Positions 36,101 to 42,343 of a stretch of DNA of 64,000 nt are shown in pieces. How positions within the stretch are numbered: the stretch's first letter is position 1; each line of letters begins with the position of its first letter. A program made the position numbers and the translations under genes. The stretch spans positions 29,429 through 93,428 of the forward strand of contig NZ_FOPV01000012.1 in the NCBI RefSeq assembly GCF_900113575.1, given 5' to 3'. The stretch comes from Nitrosospira sp. Nsp14 (GTDB taxonomy: Bacteria > Pseudomonadota > Gammaproteobacteria > Burkholderiales > Nitrosomonadaceae). The notes beneath the pieces were generated by a model that saw only the letters and a list, made by a program, of their open reading frames with translations, ran no database searches and was not told where the DNA came from.

Positions 36101-36489
36101 ACTTCGACAACTGGGACTTTCCGACCGCCCTCATCATAATCTTCACGCTCAACGCCGCCCTCGTCATCGTCAGCAGCATGGCGTTGCGGCACTCGGCGGA
36201 GATCGCCAAGCGGGAAGTCATCAAGCGGCTGGAGGCCAGACTCATTCGCGCCGGACGGAGGCCGGAAGCGCCGGAAATGCCGGAAATGCCGGAAACGTCG
36301 CGAACACCAGATGAGGCCCGGCAACGAGAGGAACTCGAATGGGCGATCGAGGCTATAAAGAATAATCACAGGGGCGCATTTCTGCCGTTCACCCAGCACC
36401 CTGTTTTCGGCGCCGCCGTCGCCCTGCCCTCCGGCGCGTATGGTGTCGTGCTCCTCGCTGAGTACCTGGCCACCGGTTTTGGGGGATAG
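33136..36489 (+). CDS. Very large membrane protein with a periplasmic sensor-like domain, unknown family
   Basis: 1117 residues from ATG 33136 (MAEKQDEKSR); the upstream in-frame ATG at 33085 lacks a ribosome binding site. One helix at about 13-30 is followed by roughly 650 residues predicted outside the cytoplasm. The part around 330-580 (IALISEWDTLYG, FRAIGVLGSDVYDKLLILQAL, AIFFTTDLNARL, NLIIASHYGLEL) resembles the alternating strand-helix layout of a type 1 periplasmic-binding fold. Then come three helices (about 672-770), a cytoplasmic stretch, and four or more helices to the C-terminus (about 880-1020 and 1090-1110). Overall a receptor-plus-channel-like architecture. No catalytic motif is seen, and I cannot name the family. 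Confidence 0.75.
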   Translation: MAEKQDEKSRLPLAGLIALVAMISGFLYYEGITLKTVRPIDKEKATTMFQKKGLVQSRLWQDPFEAIEAHRLLEQKLSKQPEEENDVHTLKRLVEVLRGSGISTLRVLPVFVDGSPYVNGGESRLKDRYAVVSALGAAGYVPESGEYLRFFKWDRSRQSDSRGNSDNNKGTAVTPMAAEESGEIAALVPAELFIPKAKFRGQPYAKPVLILWLKEQDAGNQPLTFLNDLVAHLSIALRPLPSQRARQPEIRATYEVLGPRSSSGLSAMLKELQSAQRGAPPALDSLKGVRFFSPSATAEDTFLLDRPPAPEAASRQADESVEKLFARAQIRLTRTIGTDATLAEQLLQELKRRQVDLKPCAARDCNPKIALISEWDTLYGRSLPRTFAAVAMNQGSGTSGATLAAEIDKLRRDEWPAWVYRHSYLAGLDGELPATGNGKESEKKDDSQARIRAWYEGQLPGMEQNAGQRPEGRGQLDYVLRLAAALKEEEAKNGEEFRAIGVLGSDVYDKLLILQALRPTFPRAIFFTTDLNARLAYPAQWLSTRNLIIASHYGLELQSALQTPIPPFRDSYQTSLFYSALWALEHFVPAPAGDCAGCFRLHADTDKAQPQVFSPHGQPRLYEVGRHGAFDVSTDPGQRFATDVTSIHPPRPDLNLSPLLPPTQSWLAQAGWAALTIFVLAAGAMLISSTISRALLRLVSSRFFWLAAAIGAAATYATVEWMMWRVPNPAENEPFSLTEGISAWPTAIIRLLALLMSLTFLWYAWRKLQQNERTLAQCFLFDDSKGAAAGKTLENNAPQGRSHGPASFFSSTLFTPLATGMRRCIAVHAWRPQTMEQIDANRLWHEYVALGRWKNFAFRALPQLTIAWLAALLLMKLLGFPQTPCRGEACVGINNTVVILAVVALVVLIFYVVDTTRLCRRWVNCIGMKKMQWPAGTLEKISAERNMSKQTLEEWLSIELIAERTTVIGNFIYFPFIIMFLLAMARHRYFDNWDFPTALIIIFTLNAALVIVSSMALRHSAEIAKREVIKRLEARLIRAGRRPEAPEMPEMPETSRTPDEARQREELEWAIEAIKNNHRGAFLPFTQHPVFGAAVALPSGAYGVVLLAEYLATGFGG

Positions 36490-36796
36490 CACATCGAGAG
36501 CAAGATGGGCTTGTGGCGTTGCAGGCGGCGTACGCGGCTAGCGCGACTACAATATTCCCGGAACGACTCCGTACGACATGCCGCTTCTCATGGTTTTGTA
36601 GGCTGTGTACCCTGTGGCCATGCGCTCATGCCCGTTGCCGGAGGTGCGGCGATACTGTGAAATCGGGGACGCACAGGACGGCCGCCGGGCCAAAAGCAAT
36701 GTTATCGCCAGGCCCAGCAAAACGACTTACCCCGACCTGGCGCCTCCTACAGATCCTCCCTTGGCGGCACCCGCCCGAGGGGCTCGGACGACCCCC
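36490..36796. other. Intergenic gap without a recognisable gene
   Basis: Between convergent genes (membrane protein and deacetylase). Both strands have short open stretches, none with a start and ribosome binding site that I would defend. No terminator hairpin is obvious. Confidence 0.6.
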
Positions 36797-37642
36797 TCAG
36801 AACATCTCGGGCTCCCCAAACGTGAATCCCCAATCCGACAGCTGCTCTATGAACGCGGGAAGATCCCTCGCTGTCCCCTCGGTCACATGCATGAGGATGT
36901 TGTACTCCGATTTGTCAGGTTGTTGAAGGAACTGGTTCTCGATGTTTGCAATCTTCTCGGGCCCCAATCCCTCAGGTGTCATCCAGTCCACCGTACCGAT
37001 ATCCCAGGTGACAATGGCCAAGTCGAGTTCGGCGGCCACCGCGGCCAGTTCCGGATCGATGTTGCCCTCAAAGCCTCCGGCGCCGAACGGCGGACGAACT
37101 TTCGTCGCGGTTACCCCGGTGGCATCGGCAATGGCGTCCTGCGTTTGTGACAGTTCCATCCTCACCTGCTCCTCGCTCGCAGTTGCCAGGTTAACGTGAC
37201 TCCAGGAATGGTTTTGAATGTCATGCCCTTCGCGCACGATCATTTTCGTTTTCTGGGGATTCTCCTCAACCTCGCTGCCGACGACGAAAAACTCAGCTTT
37301 TATGTCTTCATGGCGCAGTGTCTTCAGAATATCTTTAAGCGCTCCTATAGGCGCTGGCCCGTCATCGAACGACAGCACGACCGTTTTGCCGTCACCCAGT
37401 TTGCCATCACCCCCGTTGCCATCATCCCCTTTGTCATCATCCCCTTTGTCATCACCCCGTTTGTAATCATGCCGTTTGTAATCACCCCATTTGTCGTCAC
37501 CCTGTTTGTCATCACCCCGTTTGTCATCATGCCGTTTGTAATCACCCCATTTGTCGTCACCCTGTTTGTCATCACCCCGTTTGTCGTCACCCCGTTTGAC
37601 ATCATCCCGTTTGGCATTAGCTTGTTTGTTATTGTTGCTCAT
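36797..37642 (-). CDS. NodB-type polysaccharide deacetylase with a charged repeat N-terminus
   Basis: 281 residues. Residues about 12-83 are low-complexity KRGDDKQGDD-type pentapeptides encoded by a 15-bp tandem repeat. The catalytic domain follows: motif 1 LSFDDGP (Asp-Asp), motif 2 NHSWSH (two metal histidines), motif 3 RPPFGAGG, then VTWDIGTVDW and a final LMH. These residues bind a divalent metal and deacetylate N-acetylated sugars in polymers or peptidoglycan. There is no signal peptide, so the charged head precedes the domain directly and secretion is unexplained. GGAGGAAAC before ATG supports the start. A paralogue without the repeats is at 38837-39442. Confidence 0.88.
   Translation of the reverse strand: MSNNNKQANAKRDDVKRGDDKRGDDKQGDDKWGDYKRHDDKRGDDKQGDDKWGDYKRHDYKRGDDKGDDDKGDDGNGGDGKLGDGKTVVLSFDDGPAPIGALKDILKTLRHEDIKAEFFVVGSEVEENPQKTKMIVREGHDIQNHSWSHVNLATASEEQVRMELSQTQDAIADATGVTATKVRPPFGAGGFEGNIDPELAAVAAELDLAIVTWDIGTVDWMTPEGLGPEKIANIENQFLQQPDKSEYNILMHVTEGTARDLPAFIEQLSDWGFTFGEPEMF
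37420..37615. repeat. 15-bp coding tandem repeats in the deacetylase gene
   Basis: About thirteen imperfect 15-base units of the form CCNTTTGTNNTCANC follow one another, and a higher-order 75-base block is itself duplicated (compare 37456-37530 with 37516-37605). Because no unit contains a stop in any of several frames, long artefactual ORFs appear on both strands. Gain or loss of units changes the protein by five residues each. Confidence 0.85.
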
Positions 37643-37942
37643 GTTTCCTCCACCCAGAAAAAGTCTACAATCAATGCTACTTAAGAGTCAGGCATCCCTG
37701 AAGTCATTGAGGCAAGCCTGACCGACTTTTCCCTCTTTGTTGTTGGGCACTCCGGCCCATTTTGCTCTATAAAGGACATGTGCAGGCTCAGTGCCATTCC
37801 TGCGGTGCTACGCTTTAATTATTAGACCAACTCAAGCGGATATTCAAGTTTGGCTGCTCTCCGCGCTGCGTTCCCAACCGGCGATCGGCAGCGATAACGC
37901 GGGCCTGCGCTATTTTGCAATTTTGAAAAGGAGAGACCGGAC

Positions 37943-38008
37943 ATGAAGGATGATCGAGCGAACGTTGTGGTGGTGATGGCGTGCCTTCGCAGCGCCTCAA
38001 GTCCCTGA
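37943..38008 (+). pseudogene. 5' remnant of an NADPH-dependent FMN reductase gene
   Basis: The leader (GGAGAGACCGGAC before ATG) and the first codons (MKDDRANVVVVMACLRSASS, then stop) match the start of the intact reductase at 39739 (MRDYQVGVVVGSLRRHS), including TTTTGCAATTTT upstream. The gene ends after 21 codons where HAF-gene sequence begins. With the adjacent deacetylase it forms the damaged copy of a duplicated divergent pair. Confidence 0.7.
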
Positions 38009-38018
38009 TTCACCCAGA

Positions 38019-38178
38019 GAGGGTAATCCTAACGACAGCCATAGACGTGAATAACAACGGGCAAGTCATTGCCATAGGCGTTCCAGAAAGCGCTGCGTAT
38101 GCCTTGATGCTTGCCGGGCTGGGCTTGCTTGGGCTCATGGCGCGATGCGGGAAGGTAGACGGCACGATTAGGCATTAA
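38019..38178 (+). pseudogene. HAF-gene C-terminal remnant on the plus strand
   Basis: Reads ILTTAIDVNNNGQVIAIG then PESAAYALMLAGLGLLGLMARCGK, the terminal block and sorting tail of a HAF PEP-CTERM protein with PES in place of PEP. It is fused directly after the reductase remnant and is 12 kb from the main array, in the opposite orientation. Confidence 0.8.
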
Positions 38179-38270
38179 GCTTCAAATCGTATCCTGGGGC
38201 TTGTTGTAATCCGTTCTCCTTGCCTTGCGCCAGCGGTGGCACAGCGTATCCGTCAGCCGCCTCACTGCTT

Positions 38271-38717
38271 TTACCGGCTCAACACGCACTCGCCTATATC
38301 CAGCGCCAGCCCTTCGCCGCCGTAGCCCCAGGCAGCGGTAAAGCTCACATGCTCGTCATCGGCCTGCTCAGCCTTGAGGGGAGTTTTGATCGTCAGCGTA
38401 ACGATGACGGGTTCGTTTCCAGGACGAACAGGCAACAGCTGCCCAACGACCGTGAACGTATCCGTTGCTGTGCCGGCAAACACGGTTGCGCTGCCCGCGT
38501 AGCAGTTGGTCCATAAACAGGCGGACAGCTGGCCCGTTTCCGGGCTATACACGAACGACTCCGCCTGCTGGAAGCCGCTATCGCTGCTCATGGTTTCGCA
38601 CCCGGCAGCCGTGCATTCATGCTTGATATCCGGCGTGCAACGATATTCCAGGATCACGGATGCCGAGCCCTCGGACGGGCCCAGTAGCAACGCCGCGCAC
38701 AAGCCCGGGCACAGCAT
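38271..38717 (-). CDS. Predicted secreted protein, unknown family
   Basis: 148 residues from the internal ATG 38717: a signal-peptide-like start (MLCPGLCAALLLGPSEGSAS) and a mature part with several cysteines (YRCTPDIKHECTAAGCET, LSACLWTNCYAG) that could form disulfides, plus beta-strand patterns (VIVTLTIKTPL). The frame is open further upstream to an ATG at 38804, which would bury the signal peptide, so the shorter start is preferred. Located between the two deacetylase loci. Confidence 0.55.
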   Translation of the reverse strand: MLCPGLCAALLLGPSEGSASVILEYRCTPDIKHECTAAGCETMSSDSGFQQAESFVYSPETGQLSACLWTNCYAGSATVFAGTATDTFTVVGQLLPVRPGNEPVIVTLTIKTPLKAEQADDEHVSFTAAWGYGGEGLALDIGECVLSR

Positions 38718-38836
38718 TTGGTGCAACCAGCGCCATGAGATGCTGCCCTTCCCGATGCCATAGCTCCCAGACAGTTCCACTAACCGGTCCTCAATTGTTT
38801 GCATGGTTTCACAGGGGCCCCGGGGGCTCTGCGGTG

Positions 38837-39442
38837 TCAGAGGTTCTCAGGATCCACAATGGTGAAGCCCCAATCCCTCAACTGGTCGATGAATGATGGC
38901 AAGTCTCTCGCTGTTCCCCGTTGCACGTGCATGATGATATTGAACAGCGTTTTGCGCGGCTGCTGGGTGAACTGGTTCTCGATGTTTGCGATCTTCTCGG
39001 GTCCCAATCCCTGAGGTGTCCCCCAGTCCTCGGTATCGATATCCCAAGTGACGATGCTCAGCGAGAGCTCGCGGGCAACCTCGGCCAGTTCGGGATCGAT
39101 ATGGCCGCGAAATCCTCCTGCGCCGTACGGGGGGCGGACTTTCGTCGGGATTACCCCGGTGGCATCGGCAATAACAGCCTGGGTATCCTCCAGGTCCAGC
39201 CTTACGTTTCGCGCCGTCGCCCGTTCCAAGTCTGAATGGCTCCAGGAATGGTTTTGTATGGCATGCCCCTCGCGCGCAATCATTCTCGCGGCATCGGGAT
39301 ACTGCTCCACCTCGCTTCCGAGCACGTAGAACTCTGCCTTGATTTCATTCAGGCGCAGTGTTGCGAGAATGTTTTCCAGCGCGCTCAAAGGAGCGGGGCC
39401 ATCATCGAACGACAGCACCACCGATTTGCCATCACCAAGCAT
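38837..39442 (-). CDS. NodB-type polysaccharide deacetylase
   Basis: 201 residues, essentially just the catalytic domain: LSFDDGP, NHSWSH, RPPYGAGG, VTWDIDTEDW and IMHVQ, with all metal-binding and catalytic positions kept. About two thirds identical by eye to the domain of the protein at 36797-37642 but lacking the repeat head. No signal peptide. Its upstream region, shared with a divergent FMN reductase gene at 39739, is homologous to 37643-37942, showing that the pair was duplicated as a block. Confidence 0.9.
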   Translation of the reverse strand: MLGDGKSVVLSFDDGPAPLSALENILATLRLNEIKAEFYVLGSEVEQYPDAARMIAREGHAIQNHSWSHSDLERATARNVRLDLEDTQAVIADATGVIPTKVRPPYGAGGFRGHIDPELAEVARELSLSIVTWDIDTEDWGTPQGLGPEKIANIENQFTQQPRKTLFNIIMHVQRGTARDLPSFIDQLRDWGFTIVDPENL

Positions 39443-39738
39443 GTTTCACTCTCTCAGATAAAGTCAGCCATCAACCGCAGGCTTGGCGATCGCTCAACCG
39501 CAAGCCGCTATTGAGGGATAACGAATTATGTCATCTCCGGCACTCGGGCCGGATTTGCACTATAAATGACAGGGTAGGCTCAGTACCACACCCTCGTGGT
39601 GATACACTTTTACTAGTAGACCAACGCAACGAGTTAGTCAAGTCGTCTGTTTTCAGGGCGGTACTGACCGGCATCACATCCGGTACCGAATGCGCGGGCC
39701 ACAGATCATTTTGCAATTTTTCAAAAAGGAGATCTGAT

Positions 39739-40299
39739 ATGAGAGATTATCAAGTGGGCGTAGTAGTGGGCAGCCTTCGCCGCCATTCCTTCAACCGTAA
39801 GCTGGCTGCCGCCATTGTGAAACTCGGCCCCCCGGAATTCTCCTTCAGGCCATTGCAAATCAATGACCTGCCGCTCTACAACCAGGACGATGACGACAAC
39901 CCTGCCGAGCCGGTCAAGCGCCTGAAAGCCGAAATCCTGGCTTCGGACGGGATTCTGTTCGTCACCCCCGAATACAACCGGTCGATGCCCGGCGTCCTTA
40001 AAAACGCACTCGATCATGCCTCCCGTCCTTACGGCCAGAGCGCCTGGGCGGGCAAGCCGGCCGGGGTGGTCGGGGCTTCGCCCGGTTCCATTGGAACTGC
40101 CATCGCGCAGCAGCATCTTCGCAACTCCCTTGCCTACCTCGACATGCCCGCGCTGGGGCAACCGGAAGCGTTCGTCCAGGTAAAGGAAGGATTGTTTGAC
40201 GACGCCGGGAACATAGGCAATGAAGATAGCAGGAAATTCCTTCAGAACTGGATGGATCGTTACGTCGCCTGGGTAAAGAAGCACGCCGACAAGCAGTGA
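39739..40299 (+). CDS. NADPH-dependent FMN reductase family protein
   Basis: 186 residues of the flavodoxin-like fold. The phosphate-binding loop GSLRRHSFNRKLA (about 10-22) and the TPEYNRSMPGVLKNALDHASRP motif (about 74-95) are diagnostic for the ArsH/ChrR/NQO-like flavin reductase family; members reduce quinones, chromate or azo dyes with NAD(P)H. The ATG follows AAAGGAGATCTGAT; the frame is open upstream into the intergenic region but this start fits the family. Divergent from the deacetylase. Confidence 0.9.
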   Translation: MRDYQVGVVVGSLRRHSFNRKLAAAIVKLGPPEFSFRPLQINDLPLYNQDDDDNPAEPVKRLKAEILASDGILFVTPEYNRSMPGVLKNALDHASRPYGQSAWAGKPAGVVGASPGSIGTAIAQQHLRNSLAYLDMPALGQPEAFVQVKEGLFDDAGNIGNEDSRKFLQNWMDRYVAWVKKHADKQ

Positions 40300-40412
40300 A
40301 TCTCCATCGTTGCATTGCGGTCTATGCAAACATACCGGCTGGGGCGCGTGCTAACGGCGGCAGGGGCGCAACTGACAGACAACGGCCAAGTCTATAAACA
40401 AAGGAGATCGAC

Positions 40413-40733
40413 ATGGAATCCCGACCTATTACCAATACTGCGGACCTGATACATACCGACGATCTGTACTCCCGCATCAAGTGGCTGGAACAGGAATTGA
40501 ATTACCGCTGTATCGATGAACACGCCAGAGAACTGCAGGCCCTCATGGCCCTTGCCAAAGCCGTCGAAACCACCACATCGGAGCAAACCTACCAGCGCAG
40601 TGCAGAACTGATTCGCGACAGCTATCTTCCAACCTACAGAAAGGGCCTGGATGAAGTTGCCAGAGGGAATGTCCAGTTCAGCTCGGTCGATTTCGGCGGC
40701 GTAACGTACTGGCTACGCAATATGAAGCGCTGA
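40413..40733 (+). CDS. Small helical protein, unknown function
   Basis: 106 residues beginning MESRPITNTAD, with AAAGGAGATCGAC just upstream. Predicted mostly helical (IKWLEQELNYR, ELQALMALAKAVE, RSAELIRDSYLPTYRKGL), ending with a strand and VTYWLRNMKR. No membrane segment. It lies 114 bp after the FMN reductase on the same strand and may be cotranscribed; no family recognised. Confidence 0.65.
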   Translation: MESRPITNTADLIHTDDLYSRIKWLEQELNYRCIDEHARELQALMALAKAVETTTSEQTYQRSAELIRDSYLPTYRKGLDEVARGNVQFSSVDFGGVTYWLRNMKR

Positions 40734-40760
40734 GCACGTCGCTGATGCCCGAGCGGCGCG

Positions 40761-41930
40761 CTAGAAGACGCCGGGTCCGTGAGCGCCCGCTTGCGCCCGC
40801 CGCTTCCAACCTGCCATGACCCCGAGCAGGGCAAGACCGGCGAGCATGAGGGCATAGGTTGCGGGTTCGGGAATAACCGCAGCGGTGGCGACAAGCTGCC
40901 CGCTGTTATTGATACCCCCCGCTGCCGTCAGGACCACTCCCTCGGGGAGCTTCACCACGGTATTGAGGTCCGTCATGCCCACGCCATTGGCGCCGGTGAT
41001 AAACGGGTGCGTCATGCCCGGCGCGCCATCATAAAAGGAATCTCCCACTACCTGTCCCGCATCGTTTATGGCTTTTGCGAAACTGAAATCACCGCCAAGC
41101 GTTCCCAGGTTGGTCATGCCGACGCCATCGGGACCAGTGATAAACGCGTGACGCGCTCCATCAGCGGTATCGGAAAACCCCACCACTCGTCCGGCACTGT
41201 TGATCCCGAGGGCCGAGCTGAATCCTCCGCCCAGTGTGCCAAGATCAGTCATACCCACCCCGTTTGCGCCTGTGATATAGGCATGGCTGTTGCCGCCGGT
41301 CGTGCTGGAGTAGCCCACCACGCGCCCCCCGGCGTTGATGCCGAACGCGTAGGTCTCCGCTCCCCCCAGTGTCCCGAGAGCGGTCATGCCCGCCCCGTTC
41401 GGCCCAGTGATAAAACCAAGTCTCCCGCCAGAGGCAGTATCGGAATATCCTGCGATCTGTCCGGTGGTATTGATTGCCTGGGCAGAGCTGGAGAATCCGC
41501 CCAGCGTACCAAGGTCGGTCATGCCCGCGCCGTTGGGTCCCGTGATAAAAGCATGCGCGCTCCCCCCGGCAGTCTCCGACCAACCAACCACCCGGCCAAC
41601 GCCATTGATTCCCTCAGCCACGCTATTCTCCCCGCCCAGCGTACCGATATCGGTTATGCCCACCCCGTTGGGGCCGGTAATAAAAGCATGCTGATCCCGC
41701 CCAGCGGTAACCGTATATCCGATCACCTGCCCCTGATCGTTGATCCCGCGCGCGTGCGTATGCCGGTCTGGGAAGGCAATCTCGGTCGCTTCCCAGGTAT
41801 TGGTATCAATCAGGTAAGAAGTCGTGAGGGCCGACTGCGCGGAAACCGGAACCGCCGCGCCAAGACCTGCGCTCACGATTGCGGCGAGAAGAAACCTGCG
41901 GAGTTTAAAACGGCAATCGATCGAGTTCAT
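40761..41930 (-). CDS. HAF-repeat PEP-CTERM protein, solitary copy outside the array
   Basis: 389 residues from the ATG at 41930 (MNSIDCRFKL), signal peptide ending VPVSAQ. Six HAF units with GVGMTDLGTLGG rather than GMRDLGTLGG, more uniform and with higher GC than the array members (for example GRVVGWSETAGGSAHAF). Tail PEPATYALMLAGLALLGVMAGWKRRAQ. It keeps the same promoter geometry (42015-42040 region). Its separateness and regularity make it a plausible founder or independently maintained member. Confidence 0.92.
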   Translation of the reverse strand: MNSIDCRFKLRRFLLAAIVSAGLGAAVPVSAQSALTTSYLIDTNTWEATEIAFPDRHTHARGINDQGQVIGYTVTAGRDQHAFITGPNGVGITDIGTLGGENSVAEGINGVGRVVGWSETAGGSAHAFITGPNGAGMTDLGTLGGFSSSAQAINTTGQIAGYSDTASGGRLGFITGPNGAGMTALGTLGGAETYAFGINAGGRVVGYSSTTGGNSHAYITGANGVGMTDLGTLGGGFSSALGINSAGRVVGFSDTADGARHAFITGPDGVGMTNLGTLGGDFSFAKAINDAGQVVGDSFYDGAPGMTHPFITGANGVGMTDLNTVVKLPEGVVLTAAGGINNSGQLVATAAVIPEPATYALMLAGLALLGVMAGWKRRAQAGAHGPGVF

Positions 41931-42014
41931 GTGAAGGACGCCCGGTAAAAAGACAAGGTTAGGAGTTGAAAAGTGAAGCGCGTAAACTTCCATGAAGCGC
42001 TTGCTCCATGTTTT

Positions 42015-42042
42015 AGCCTAGATCACAGCCGCGATTTGTCAA
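42015..42042 (-). promoter_or_regulatory. Promoter of the solitary HAF gene
   Basis: TTGACA (42037-42042) and TAGGCT (42015-42020) on the minus strand, 16-bp spacer, the same arrangement as in the array 16 kb away. Confidence 0.6.
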
Positions 42043-42109
42043 GGAAATAGACAAGAAATAGGGGGAGACCAAGCGTGCAACAGAGCAGGTAGCGGCGGCC
42101 TATGTTGTC

Positions 42110-42297
42110 CGATTCTGCCGATCCCCGCGTCGCCGGACCCCCCCGGGCCGCGCTCTGGGAAACGGCCGTGCGAGGGAATAAATACTTTCGTGAAGAATGA
42201 CCGGACAGGGTGTACCCTACTTGTCAAGCACGGTCGCGGCGTCCGTACGCTGCCCGGTCCCCGCATCGCCGGGCCCCTCGGGCCGCGCTCCGGGGCG
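42110..42297. repeat. Two GC-rich direct repeats upstream of the protease gene
   Basis: The block CCCCGCGTCGCCGGACC...CGGGCCGCGCTC at about 42122-42157 recurs as CCCCGCATCGCCGGGCC...CGGGCCGCGCTC at about 42259-42293. Each can fold on itself (CCGG/CCGG-rich). After the second copy, TGCTATAAATGATG offers a -10 for the protease gene. The rest of the 413-bp gap holds only the HAF promoter. Confidence 0.55.
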
Positions 42298-42343
42298 CCC
42301 GATCTGTGCTATAAATGATGAGTAATAATCAACAAGGGGAACG

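Noticed and set aside
37196..37684. Plus-strand hydrophobic ORF (FVITPFVV repeats) across the deacetylase head
   Set aside because: Produced by the stop-free 15-bp repeat in the antisense frame; the deacetylase frame carries the conserved catalytic motifs.
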